Shown in pieces: positions 15,774 through 24,032 of a stretch of 31,224 nucleotides of DNA (the stretch's first letter is position 1; each line of letters begins with the position of its first letter). The stretch lies in contig JBPYFK010000058.1 in NCBI GenBank assembly GCA_051984675.1, forward strand, positions 1 through 31,224, in the 5' to 3' direction. Source of the DNA: JBPYFK01 sp051984675. Its GTDB lineage: Bacteria > Actinomycetota > Actinomycetes > Mycobacteriales > Pseudonocardiaceae. The notes beneath the pieces are model-generated. The model did not search any database. It had not been told where the DNA came from and was given only the letters and a program-made list of their open reading frames with translations. The position numbers and the translations under genes are program-made.

Positions 15774-16136
15774 ATGACGCACTACCTGATGTCCGTGCAC
15801 GGCCCCGCTGAGATGGGCGAGTTCGGCAACTACGGCTCCAAGGAGGAGATGGAGCAGGCGTTCGCCGACACCGGCGCCTTCAACGACAAGCTCCACGCAG
15901 AGGGCTACTGGGTCTTCGCCGGCGGACTCCAGTCGGCGTCGACAGCGACCGTCGTGGACGGCCAGGGTGAGACGCCGGTGATGACTGACGGTCCCTACCT
16001 CGAGACCAAGGAGGTCATCGGCGGCTTCTGGGTGATCGATGCGCCCGACCTCGACGTGGCGCTCCGGCTCGCGGCCGAGGCCTCCAAGGCGTGTCGGGGC
16101 AAGGTCGAGGTCCGTCCGTTCGCCGGGCTCGCCTGA
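15774..16136 (+). CDS. YCII-related (DGPF) protein
   Basis: A 120-residue cytoplasmic protein of the YCII/DGPF family. Its defining stretch is MTDGPYLETKEVIGGFWVID (the 'DGP' gives the name), preceded by LHAEGYWVFAGGLQ and followed by an amphipathic helix ALRLAAEASKACRG. The ferredoxin-like fold of YCII proteins can hold small ligands, but DGPF proteins linked to ECF42 sigma factors have no fixed biochemical role; they are consistently encoded beside and controlled by that sigma factor. ATG 15774 has TGAGGAGATC just upstream. The gene ends 24 nt before the sigma factor ATG, which indicates one transcript from the ECF-type promoter at 15696. Confidence 0.88.
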   Translation: MTHYLMSVHGPAEMGEFGNYGSKEEMEQAFADTGAFNDKLHAEGYWVFAGGLQSASTATVVDGQGETPVMTDGPYLETKEVIGGFWVIDAPDLDVALRLAAEASKACRGKVEVRPFAGLA

Positions 16137-16160
16137 GCCGACCGAACGGACGACTGATCG

Positions 16161-17384
16161 ATGTCGGGCGCGGCGGCGGCCGTCGAGAGAATCTTCCGCG
16201 AGGAGTATGGCCGCCTGATCGCCTCGCTGGTCCGCCGCTTCGGCGATGTCGACATCGCCGAGGAGGCGGCCGGCGAGGCGCTCGTGGCCGCGCTCGAGAA
16301 GTGGCCAGAGGGCGGCGTACCCCCGAACCCGGGAGCCTGGCTCACGACCACCGCCGGCAACCGCGCCATCGACCGGCTTCGCCGGGAGAAGCAGCGCGAC
16401 GCCAAGTACCAGGCGGCCATGATGATGTATGACCATACGCCCCACGAGCCGACCGGCCCGGTCGAGGACGACCGGTTGCGGCTCATCTTCACCTGCTGCC
16501 ACCCGGCGCTCGCGCCAGAGGCGCGGATCGCCCTGACCCTGCGGCTGCTCGGCGGCCTGACCGTCGCCGAGATCGCCGAGGCGTTCCTCGTACCGGAGAC
16601 CACGATGGCGCAGCGGATCACCCGCGCGAAGAAGAAGATCGCAGCGGCGAAGATCCCCTACCGCGTCCCCGAGGCGGGCGACCTCAGCGACCGGCTCGGC
16701 ACCGTGCTCGCGGTCCTCTTCCTCGTCTTCAACGAGGGCTACCTCGCGACCGGGGAGGGCGCCCCGGTCCGGGTCGAGCTCACCGGTGAGGCGATCCGGC
16801 TCGCACGGATCCTGCACCAGCTGATGCCTGGCGAGCCCGAAGTGACTGGCCTGCTCGCCTTGATGCTGCTGACTGAGGCCCGGCGCGAGGCGCGGGTCCG
16901 GCAGGGCGAGCTGGTTCCACTGGGCGAGCAGGACCGCGGCGGCTGGGATCGGGCGCTGGTCGCGGACGGGCACGACCTGGTCCGCGAGTGCCTGGCGATC
17001 AACCGGCCCGGGCGCTACCAGATCCTGGCGGCGATCAACGCCGTCCACACCGACGCACCCACCGCCGCCGCCACCGACTGGTCGCAGGTGGTGACGCTCT
17101 ACGACCAATTGGCCCGGATCGACCCGTCCCCCATCGTCGCGCTCAACCGCGCGGTCGCGGTAGCCGAGCTCGACGGCCCGGAGGTCGCGCTCGCGATCGT
17201 CGACCGCCTCCCCTTGACGACCTACCACGCGTGGCACGCGACCCGTGCCGACCTGCTCCGCCGGCTCGGCCGCAGCGGCGAGGCACGGGCGGCGTACGAG
17301 GCCGCGATCGCCGCGACCCAGAACTCCGCCGAGCGCGCCTACCTCGCCCGGAAGAAGGGTGAATTGGTGGGTGCGGATTCGTAG
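16161..17384 (+). CDS. ECF42-type RNA polymerase sigma factor
   Basis: A 407-residue sigma factor, about twice the length of a plain ECF protein. Sigma region 2 lies at about residues 10-80 (VERIFREEYGRLIASLVRRF through PGAWLTTTAGNRAIDRLRRE), and region 4 at about 100-165 (LTLRLLGGLTVAEIAEAFLV, then TTMAQRITRAKKKI). The remaining 230 residues are helical and TPR-like, with FNEGYLATGEG, LLALMLLTEARREARV and AINAVHTDAPTAAATDW, as expected for ECF42, whose C-terminal extension replaces an anti-sigma factor. The gene follows the DGPF partner at 24 nt. Two copies of a likely autoregulated promoter precede the cassette. ATG 16161 lacks a strong ribosome binding site, so translation may be coupled. 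The signal sensed is unknown. Confidence 0.9.
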   Translation: MSGAAAAVERIFREEYGRLIASLVRRFGDVDIAEEAAGEALVAALEKWPEGGVPPNPGAWLTTTAGNRAIDRLRREKQRDAKYQAAMMMYDHTPHEPTGPVEDDRLRLIFTCCHPALAPEARIALTLRLLGGLTVAEIAEAFLVPETTMAQRITRAKKKIAAAKIPYRVPEAGDLSDRLGTVLAVLFLVFNEGYLATGEGAPVRVELTGEAIRLARILHQLMPGEPEVTGLLALMLLTEARREARVRQGELVPLGEQDRGGWDRALVADGHDLVRECLAINRPGRYQILAAINAVHTDAPTAAATDWSQVVTLYDQLARIDPSPIVALNRAVAVAELDGPEVALAIVDRLPLTTYHAWHATRADLLRRLGRSGEARAAYEAAIAATQNSAERAYLARKKGELVGADS

Positions 17385-17813
17385 GGCGTCGGTGACTACC
17401 CTCGAGCACCTCGCTCTCCCCACCACGTGGTTACTCCGTGGCTTACTCTGCGACAAGCCTGTCGTACTGGGGCGAACGAAGTCGGCTCGGTGTGGTTTTG
17501 GGTACTACCTACATTCGCACTCCTCACGTTCAGGACAAAGGAGATCACCTCAATGGTCCGGTAGATAAGATCACCAGTTGAGACCGGCCGAGTTCGTGTG
17601 GTTCCTCAACGGATCAGGAGCTCCCGAGTTCCGGCGCCGGGGCGCCGCGGGATGAGTGTCCGCGCAGCAGGTGCAAGATGACTGGGGTGCGACGCCCAAC
17701 AAGTGGCCGCACGGACTAAAGATTGCTCCGGACGCGGTACGGGGCCGCGCCCAATCTGCCGCTGGCTCATCGTTGTCGAATCTTCCCTGCCCCCGTCATC
17801 GGGCATCGGACTC
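17385..17813. other. Gap with an orphan ribosome binding site and start
   Basis: No gene is supported in these 430 bases. At 17537-17543 AAAGGAG precedes ATG 17553, but the frame closes after three codons (ATG GTC CGG TAG), which looks like the start of a lost gene. Short frames at 17606-17806 (minus) and 17656-17898 (plus) show no motifs. Confidence 0.4.
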
Positions 17814-19178
17814 TCAACAACTGGAGCCTCCTGCGGGACACCCCGGTATGCTGACCGGATCTGCTGCGTCGCGGCTGGACGGGCGGGGCAGGCCGTAGTG
17901 GTCGCGCAGGGTGCGGCCGGTGTAGCGGGTGCGGAACAGACCGCGGCGCCGCAGCTCAGGCACGACGTGGTCGACGAACTCCTCCAGCCCAGATGGGAGC
18001 AGCGGCGGCATCACGTTGAAGCCGTCGGCGGCCTCGCTGGTGAACCAGATCTCGATGTGGTCGGCGATCTGCTCCGGGGTACCGGCGACGACTTGGTGCC
18101 CGCGGCCGCCGCCGAGCCGGGCCAGCAGTTGCCGCAGCGTCAGACGTTCTCGCTCGGCGAGGTCGCGGACCAGTTCGAAGCGGCTCTTCGCACCGTTGAT
18201 CCGGTGCACTGGCGGCAGCGTCGGCAGCGGTTCGTCCAGCGGGTGGCCGGTGAGGTCGACGCCGATGAGTTCGGACAGCTGTGCGACGGCCCGGTCCGGC
18301 ACGATCAGGTCGTCGAGCTCGTTGGACAGCCGCTGCGCTTCCTCAGTGGTCGAGCCGAGTACGGGCACGATGCCGGGTAGCACCTTCAGCGCCTCCCGCG
18401 GGCGGCCTGCCTGCGGGAGCCGGGACTTCAGGTCGCGGTAGAACGCCTGCGCGTCGGCCAGCGTCTGCTGCGCGGTGAACACGGCTTCGGCGTAGGTGGC
18501 CGCGAACGCCTTGCCGTCCTCGGACGATCCGGCCTGCACCAGCAGCGGGTGCCCCTGCGGGCTGCGCGTGTGGTTGAGTGGTCCGCGCACGGAGAAGTGC
18601 CGGCCGCGATGGCCGATCTCGTGCACCTTGGCGGGGTCGGTGAACCGGCCGGACTCCTTGTCCACGATGAGCGCGTCGTCCTCCCAAGAATCCCACAGGG
18701 CGGTGGCGATCTCGACGAACTCCGTGGCGCGCTGGTATCGCTCGGCGTGGTCGGTGTTGCGGTCGCGGTTGAAGTTCTGCGCGGACCGGTCGCCGGCAGT
18801 GGTGACGATGTTCCAGCCGGCGCGGCCGCCGCTGATGTGGTCCAGCGAGGAGAACCAGCGGGCCAGGTTGTACGGCTCGGAGAACCCGGTGGACGCGGTC
18901 GCGATCAGGCCGATGTGCTCGGTGACTGCGGCGATCGTCGACAGCAGCGTGATCGGCTCGAACCGGGAGGCCGCGGTGTGCTCGATGTCCCCCCAGACCT
19001 GGACGCCGTCGGCGAAGAACACCGAGTCGAAGGTGCCGCGCTCGGCGATGCGGGCAAGGTTCTGGAAGTGCGCGACGTCGGCCAGCAGGTCCGGGTCGGT
19101 GCGCGGGTGACGCCACGCGGCCTCGTGGTGGCCGACGCCCATCAGGAACGCGTTCAGGTGCAGTTGCGGCTTCGACAT
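17814..19178 (-). CDS. LLM-class flavin monooxygenase (NtaA/SnaA/DszA type)
   Basis: A 454-residue flavin-dependent monooxygenase that would use FMNH2 from a separate reductase. The NtaA/SnaA/DszA branch of the luciferase-like family is indicated by the length, the start LNAFLMGVGHHEAAWRHP, DHISGGRAGWNIVTT, and the region HPLLVQAGSSEDGKAFAATY. Members attack aminocarboxylates, dibenzothiophene sulfone or other sulfones, so an organosulfur substrate fits the operon but is not shown. ATG 19178 is preceded by GGAAAGAG; the frame is open for a further 216 nt without a site. It is the last gene of the ssu-like unit, 225 nt after the ferredoxin; that gap could hold a second promoter, though I found no clear one. 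Confidence 0.85.
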   Translation of the reverse strand: MSKPQLHLNAFLMGVGHHEAAWRHPRTDPDLLADVAHFQNLARIAERGTFDSVFFADGVQVWGDIEHTAASRFEPITLLSTIAAVTEHIGLIATASTGFSEPYNLARWFSSLDHISGGRAGWNIVTTAGDRSAQNFNRDRNTDHAERYQRATEFVEIATALWDSWEDDALIVDKESGRFTDPAKVHEIGHRGRHFSVRGPLNHTRSPQGHPLLVQAGSSEDGKAFAATYAEAVFTAQQTLADAQAFYRDLKSRLPQAGRPREALKVLPGIVPVLGSTTEEAQRLSNELDDLIVPDRAVAQLSELIGVDLTGHPLDEPLPTLPPVHRINGAKSRFELVRDLAERERLTLRQLLARLGGGRGHQVVAGTPEQIADHIEIWFTSEAADGFNVMPPLLPSGLEEFVDHVVPELRRRGLFRTRYTGRTLRDHYGLPRPSSRDAADPVSIPGCPAGGSSC

Positions 19179-19403
19179 GGGAAGACTCTTTCCGTGGTCG
19201 GTGAGGCAAGGACAAGGGATCGCTGTAAACGAGCGCGCTGGACGGCTCCTGCGGTGATGGATGAGAGGTCGGGTTATGGCGAAGCGGCCACCGACGATCG
19301 AGCGCTGACATCGGTGCCGATGCGCGAGAACCGCGCGCATCAGAAGTCGCTGCGCGTTCCCCGGCGTCCGATCCGCCGAAGGCGAGGGGGGCACCGGTCT
19401 GCC

Positions 19404-19745
19404 TTAGCTGGTGATCGGGCCGGACTCCGGGCGCAGCGGCGGGCCGATGGCGAGCCGAGAGCCTGGAGTGCGGCCCTTGCCCCACCCGATGCGGGCGCGG
19501 TAGCTGCCCAGCAGCCCGCCGTTGGCGAGCTCGGTCGCCGAGGGTGCGTCTTGGGGCGCGGTGGCGGGCGCGACGAACAATGCGTCGACCGGGCAGTTCG
19601 CCTCGCACTGGAAGCAGGTCTGGCAGTCGTCGTGCCTGCTGATCATCGGGACGCCGTCCGCGCCACGGTCGAACACGTTGGTCGGGCAGATGGCGATGCA
19701 TTTGTCGCAGGCAATGCACCGCTCGGCTGACACCAGCTCGATCAT
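19404..19745 (-). CDS. Ferredoxin-like protein with two [4Fe-4S] motifs
   Basis: A 113-residue iron-sulfur protein. Two CxxCxxCxxxCP motifs lie at C10, C13, C16, C20 (CIACDKCIAICP) and at C41, C44, C47, C51 (CQTCFQCEANCP), enough for two [4Fe-4S] clusters. Residues 60-113 form a hydrophilic tail not seen in plain ferredoxins. It starts within the stop of the flavoprotein gene (ATGA overlap at 19742-19745), so the two proteins are made together and probably form a complex, as AprB does with AprA in adenylylsulfate reductase. It would pass electrons to or from the flavoprotein; a supply of electrons for an oxygenase or reductase of the unit is inference. Confidence 0.87.
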   Translation of the reverse strand: MIELVSAERCIACDKCIAICPTNVFDRGADGVPMISRHDDCQTCFQCEANCPVDALFVAPATAPQDAPSATELANGGLLGSYRARIGWGKGRTPGSRLAIGPPLRPESGPITS

Positions 19746-21325
19746 GACGCAGTCCCCGCGACGGGACGGGTGGACTCGGGGCGGACCCATACCTCGTCGA
19801 GCCCGCCGATGGTCAGTCGGTGCCACTGGGTCGGGTCGAGTTCGGGGAAGTCCAGCCGCTTGGCCATGCCCCGGGTCTCGGTGCGCGCCAGGGCGGCGGT
19901 GTACATCCAACGGGCGTGCGCGGTCATCGCAGCCGCCTGCCGGGAACGCACGGCGTCGGCGCCGGTGTCGTAGAGCGACGAGCGGACCCGTGCCCAGACG
20001 TCGTCCAGTGCGGCGAGTGCTGCGGTCAAGGTCTCGCCGTGGCGCAGGTAGTTCTTGTCGTAGGGCAGGACCTCACGCTGCACGGCGGACACGACCTCGC
20101 GGTGGTCCCGCTGCGGCTGGCCGTGGGGGCGCAAGCCTGCCGCACCCAGCGGCACAACCTTGCGCTGGCGGGCCCGCGCCCCAAGCGACCGCGCGAACCG
20201 GGCCGCTCCCGCGCCGGCCCAGCCACCCGAGCTGATCGCCCAGGCCGCGTTGTGACTGCCTCCGCCGGTGAAGCCACCGCAGATCAGCTCGCGGGTCGCG
20301 GCGTCCCCGGCCGCGTACAGGCCAGGGACCGTGGTGGCGCAGTCATCCGAGGCGATTCGGATGCCGCCGGTGCCGCGGACCGTGCCCTCGGCCAGTAGCG
20401 TGACAGGGAACTTGTCGGTGAACGGGTTGACTCCCATCCGGTCGAAGGGCAAGAAGAAGTTCGGCTGGGTCAGCCGCATCGCCGCCTGGACCCCAGGCTC
20501 GGCCAGGTCCAACCGGGCATAGACCGTGCCGCGCAGTAGCTCGCGGGCGATCGGAGTGCGGCGGATCCCGCTGGCGCCTTCCAGCACGCTGCCGTCCTCG
20601 CGGTAGAACGTCGCGTAGTGGTAGAAGGCCGTCTTGGTGACCGAAGTTCCCTCCGGAGCGATGCCGTAGGCGTTGGAGAACTCCATCCCGGACAGATCCG
20701 CCCCGGCCTCGGCTGCGAACAGCGCGCCGTCGCCGGTGTTGACGTCGCAGCCCAGCGCCTTGGACAGGAACGCGCACCCGCCCGTGGCGAGGACGACGGC
20801 CGACGCCCGGACCCGATAGTCCTGCCGCACCTGCCTGCGGTAGCCCACCGCACCCGCGACCGCTCCGGACGGGTCGGCGAGCAGCTCCACGACCGGGCTG
20901 TGGTCGAGGATCCGCACCCCGGCCCTGCGCACGAGAATCCGCATCCGCCGCATGTACTCCGGGCCCTGCAGGCCGGTGCGCAGTTCGACGCCGTCGGAGC
21001 CGACCGGGAACGGGTAGCGCGCCCTGTCGGCGAGCTCGTTGATCCGGGCGTAGGTCTCGTCCAGCACCCGGGTCATCCAGCGACCGTCGGCGAGATAGCC
21101 GCCGAGACCTTCGCGGCTGGCCATGGCCGCCTCCCGCGCCTCGGGATCCGGCGGCACGTACCAGACGCCGGTGCCCGCCGACGCGGTCGCGCCGCTGGTG
21201 CCGCAGTACCCCTTGTCGGCCAGGACGACGTCCGCGCCAGCCTCCGCGGCCTTCAGCGCCGCCCAGGTCGCGGCCGGCCCGCCGCCGACAACGAGCACGT
21301 CCGTGGTCAGGTCGAGCGTGGTCAT
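19742..21325 (-). CDS. AprA/fumarate-reductase-like FAD flavoprotein
   Basis: A 527-residue flavoprotein of the fumarate reductase/succinate dehydrogenase/AprA group. The FAD-binding start is DVLVVGGGPAATWAALKAAE. Further family elements are CGTSGATASAGTGVW, SAVVLATGGCAFLSKALGCD, FSNAYGIAPEGTSVTK and the late FAD site CGGFTGGGSHNAAWAISSGG. The AYGIAPEG and GGGSHNAAWA elements resemble adenylylsulfate reductase AprA more than quinol enzymes, but I cannot confirm APS-binding residues. ATG 21325 follows GGAGG; the frame is open further upstream into the dioxygenase gene. It overlaps the ferredoxin by 4 nt. True dissimilatory AprBA is unusual in aerobic actinomycetes with sulfonate genes, so an uncharacterised redox role in organosulfur breakdown is the better guess. 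Confidence 0.78.
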   Translation of the reverse strand: MTTLDLTTDVLVVGGGPAATWAALKAAEAGADVVLADKGYCGTSGATASAGTGVWYVPPDPEAREAAMASREGLGGYLADGRWMTRVLDETYARINELADRARYPFPVGSDGVELRTGLQGPEYMRRMRILVRRAGVRILDHSPVVELLADPSGAVAGAVGYRRQVRQDYRVRASAVVLATGGCAFLSKALGCDVNTGDGALFAAEAGADLSGMEFSNAYGIAPEGTSVTKTAFYHYATFYREDGSVLEGASGIRRTPIARELLRGTVYARLDLAEPGVQAAMRLTQPNFFLPFDRMGVNPFTDKFPVTLLAEGTVRGTGGIRIASDDCATTVPGLYAAGDAATRELICGGFTGGGSHNAAWAISSGGWAGAGAARFARSLGARARQRKVVPLGAAGLRPHGQPQRDHREVVSAVQREVLPYDKNYLRHGETLTAALAALDDVWARVRSSLYDTGADAVRSRQAAAMTAHARWMYTAALARTETRGMAKRLDFPELDPTQWHRLTIGGLDEVWVRPESTRPVAGTAS

Positions 21326-21341
21326 GCCGTCCTCCAGAAGG

Positions 21342-22307
21342 TCAAGCGCGCTCGGTCGTCGCGAGCAGCGGCGCGTACTGGGACGGATCGCCCACGGTCG
21401 TGGTGCTGCGCCGACCGTCGATACTGGCCGGCACGTCGCCCGCGATCGTGACCCGGTGCATCGTGCGCGCCTGGTCGTCATAGTCGGCCACCGCGTAGTG
21501 CTGAGTCGCACGGTTGTCCCAGATCGCGACATCGCCGGGTTCCCACTGCCAGCGCGTGGTGTTTTCTAGCGCGACCACGCGATCCTGCAGCAACTTGAAC
21601 AGCGCCTGGGACTCCGTGCTGCTGAACCCGATGAGCCGCTTGACAAAGTGACCCAGCAGCAGAGCGCGCTCGCCGGTTTCCGGGTGCACACGGACCACGG
21701 GATGCTCGGTCTCATAGAGATCCGAGACGAATTCCTTGCGCTGGGCCTGGATCTTGACATCCACGCCGCCGGTGACCGTCTCGTTCAGGTGCGAGGTGTA
21801 GTCGTAGTCGTTGGTGTGCACCGCCCACAGCGAGTCCACCAACGACTTGAGAGGAGCCGGTAGTTTGTCGTAGGCGGCGACCGTGCTGGCCCAGGTGGTG
21901 CTTCCGCCGTAGGAGGGCAGTTGCACTGCCCGCAGGATGCTGATGGCCGGAACGCGGTCCACGAACGTCACATCGGTGTGCCAGCTGTTCGCTTTCCCGT
22001 ATTCCGAGTCGATCGGCAGGATGTTCCCTTGGGCCCTGCTCTTCGTGGTGGGATGCGCTTGGGTCAGCTCACCCAGAAGCGAGGCGAACTGCTGCTGCGC
22101 GGTGTCATCGAGGTGCTGCTGACCCCTGAAGAAGATCACCTTGTGTTCCAGCAGGGCGGACCGGATATCGGACACGGTCTGCGCATCCAGGTCGCCGCCG
22201 AGCCGGACTCCCTCAATACGAGCACCGATGCGAGAACCGAGCTTGACCACCTTGATCCGGCTACCAGTGGTGGCTTCGTCTGTCGGTTGTTCCAAGTGGA
22301 CGGTCAT
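21342..22307 (-). CDS. TauD/TfdA-family alpha-ketoglutarate-dependent dioxygenase
   Basis: A 321-residue Fe(II)/2-oxoglutarate dioxygenase of the TauD group, which releases sulfite from taurine and other sulfonates or sulfate esters. The iron ligands are visible: the HxD pair in NSWHTDVTF (H110, D112) and the distal histidine in MHRVTIAG (H284). The metal-site flank GGSTTWASTVAAYDKLPAPL and the loop LLGHFVKRLIGF are typical. Arg residues following the last histidine (DGRRSTT) would hold 2-oxoglutarate. ATG 22307 follows GGAAGGAAAGAG. It lies 35 nt after the permease gene in the ssu-like unit, so its substrate is probably the imported compound. Which sulfonate or sulfate ester it takes cannot be read from the sequence. 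Confidence 0.9.
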   Translation of the reverse strand: MTVHLEQPTDEATTGSRIKVVKLGSRIGARIEGVRLGGDLDAQTVSDIRSALLEHKVIFFRGQQHLDDTAQQQFASLLGELTQAHPTTKSRAQGNILPIDSEYGKANSWHTDVTFVDRVPAISILRAVQLPSYGGSTTWASTVAAYDKLPAPLKSLVDSLWAVHTNDYDYTSHLNETVTGGVDVKIQAQRKEFVSDLYETEHPVVRVHPETGERALLLGHFVKRLIGFSSTESQALFKLLQDRVVALENTTRWQWEPGDVAIWDNRATQHYAVADYDDQARTMHRVTIAGDVPASIDGRRSTTTVGDPSQYAPLLATTERA

Positions 22308-22342
22308 TCTCTTTCCTTCCATTGTGGATCTTGATGAGTCTT

Positions 22343-23158
22343 TCAGTGTCGCCAGTGTGAGAGCCGGCGTTCGATCACGACCAGGATCTGGTTGAAGGCC
22401 AGGCCGAGCAGGGAGAGCGTGATGATCCCGGCATACATCTCGGGAACCTGGAAGTTGTATTGCGCCGCATTGATGAGGTATCCGAGCCCGGCCTTGGCGC
22501 CGGCCATCTCGGCGGCGACCAGCACCAGCAGAGCGTTCGCCGCCGCGAGCCGGATTCCGGTGAACACCGTAGGCACCGATGCGGGAAGCACGACCTTGAC
22601 GAACACTGGCAGCGCGGAGAATCCCAACGACCGCGCGGATTTGAGCAGCAGCGGGTCCACCGTGCGCACAGCACTGATCGTGTTCAACAGGATCGGCCAA
22701 GCGCACGCGAACACGACAAGTGCGATCTTGGACGTCTCCCCGAGCCCGAGCAACAGCACGAACACCGGAAGGAGCGCGAGCGCGGGGGTGTTGCGGAAGA
22801 CGTCCAACAGCGGCGTGAGCAGCCGGTCGACGGGCCGGTACCAGCCGATGAGAATCCCAAGCGGCACGGCAAGTGCGACGGCGATGAGGAACCCGGCCAG
22901 CGAACGCTCCAGGCTGGCACCGAGGTTCTGCCAGAGCTGCCCACTGGCTGCGAGATGGAACCACGTCGTCACGACCCGGCTCACGGGCGGGAGGAAGATA
23001 CTGTCCACTAGTCCGACGCGCGGCACGATCTCCCACAGAACCAGGAAGGCAATGATCGCGGCACTAGCTTGTGCCGTGCGGCCCAGGGCGCTACCGGCTC
23101 GTGCTACGAGCGATTCGGCCGTGTTGAGTTTCAGCCGAGGCGGGGTGATGCTAGCCAA
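22343..23158 (-). CDS. ssuC: SsuC-like ABC transporter permease
   Basis: A 271-residue inner-membrane permease of the SsuC/TauC/NrtB group with about six hydrophobic segments, starting AIIAFLVLWEIVPRVGLVDS. The cytoplasmic EAA loop, which docks the ATPase, appears as SARSLGFSALPVFVKVVLPA. The start is not certain: TTG 23158 overlaps the ssuB stop and follows GGAGGCGG by 8 nt, while GTG 23182 or the frame start at 23206 would overlap ssuB further. Translation is therefore coupled to ssuB. It works with the ATPase at 23151 and the binding protein at 24033 to import an aliphatic sulfonate or similar sulfur compound. Confidence 0.87.
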   Translation of the reverse strand: MASITPPRLKLNTAESLVARAGSALGRTAQASAAIIAFLVLWEIVPRVGLVDSIFLPPVSRVVTTWFHLAASGQLWQNLGASLERSLAGFLIAVALAVPLGILIGWYRPVDRLLTPLLDVFRNTPALALLPVFVLLLGLGETSKIALVVFACAWPILLNTISAVRTVDPLLLKSARSLGFSALPVFVKVVLPASVPTVFTGIRLAAANALLVLVAAEMAGAKAGLGYLINAAQYNFQVPEMYAGIITLSLLGLAFNQILVVIERRLSHWRH

Positions 23159-24014
23159 CGGAGACCGCCTCCTTGCTCGCACTGTCCTGAGTGGTTCGCT
23201 GAGCAAGACTGCGCTCCTCGGACTGGGCGCGGTCCACCTCGTCGTGGAGCAGGCTCCAGATCAGGTGGCGGTACCGCGCGAATTCGGGCTCCGACCGCAG
23301 GTCTTCGTGTTCCGTACGGTTCTCGAAAGGGACGTCGACAACTTGCTTGATCCGCCCGGGGCGGGAGGTCAACACCGCGATCCGCTGGCCCAGGTAAACC
23401 GCTTCGTCGATGCCATGGGTGATGAAGACAATCGTCTTGCGGGTGCGTTCCCAGATGCGCAGAAGCTCCTCCTGGAGCCGTTCCCGGGTCTGCGCGTCCA
23501 GCGCGGCGAAGGGCTCGTCCATGAGCAGCACCTCGGGGTCGAAAGCGAGGCTACGCGCGATCGCCACGCGTTGCCGCATCCCGCCGGAGAGCTCGTGTGG
23601 GTAGTGGTCGGCGAATCCGGAAAGGCCCACCAGATCGAGGTATTCGCGGGCGAGAGTCTCCCGCTCGTGCTTTCCGACGCGCTTGGCCTCCAACCCGAAC
23701 TCCACGTTCGCCCGGGCAGTGCGCCAGGGCAACAGCGCGTACTGTTGGAACACCACCCCTCGGTTGAGGCCCGGTCCGGTGATGGCCTCGCCGTCGAGCC
23801 GGATCTCGCCGGACGTAGGGGAGGCAAGGCCGGCGAGCAGGTCGAGCAGGGTGGACTTGCCGGAGCCGCTGGGACCCACGATGACGGCGAGTTCGCCTGC
23901 TTCGATGCGCAGGTCGACGCTGTCCAGCACGCGGAACTCGCCGCCGGCATCCTGCCCCTTCCAGCCGCGACTGCGGAAGGTCTTGGAAACGTTGTCGAAA
24001 ACAATATCTGCCAT
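23151..24014 (-). CDS. ssuB: SsuB-like ABC transporter ATPase
   Basis: A 287-residue ATPase of the SsuB/TauB/NrtD group. Seen in order: Walker A GPSGSGKS (47-54), Q-loop VVFQQYALLPW, signature LSGGMRQR, Walker B VLLMDEPFAALDAQTR, and H-loop FITHGIDEA. The C-terminal part (SRPGRIKQVVDVPF onward) is the usual SsuB tail. The last 25 residues are polar and poorly conserved. It lies 18 nt after the binding-protein gene and overlaps the start of the permease, making the transporter a tightly coupled set. The ATG at 24014 has GAGGAG in its upstream gap. The substrate is an aliphatic sulfonate or related ion by family and context. Confidence 0.92.
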   Translation of the reverse strand: MADIVFDNVSKTFRSRGWKGQDAGGEFRVLDSVDLRIEAGELAVIVGPSGSGKSTLLDLLAGLASPTSGEIRLDGEAITGPGLNRGVVFQQYALLPWRTARANVEFGLEAKRVGKHERETLAREYLDLVGLSGFADHYPHELSGGMRQRVAIARSLAFDPEVLLMDEPFAALDAQTRERLQEELLRIWERTRKTIVFITHGIDEAVYLGQRIAVLTSRPGRIKQVVDVPFENRTEHEDLRSEPEFARYRHLIWSLLHDEVDRAQSEERSLAQRTTQDSASKEAVSVG

Positions 24015-24032
24015 GATCTCCTCGTTTCGAGG

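Noticed and set aside
17656..17898. An 80-codon plus-strand frame
   Set aside because: No ribosome binding site or motif; its 3' part overlaps the end of the DszA-like gene on the other strand.
19179..19403. Possible leader peptide in the gap before the DszA-like gene
   Set aside because: The frame with HRHRCQRS and CPCL has cysteines but lacks the conserved core and any TTGACA at the right distance; it is simply the upstream extension of the monooxygenase frame.
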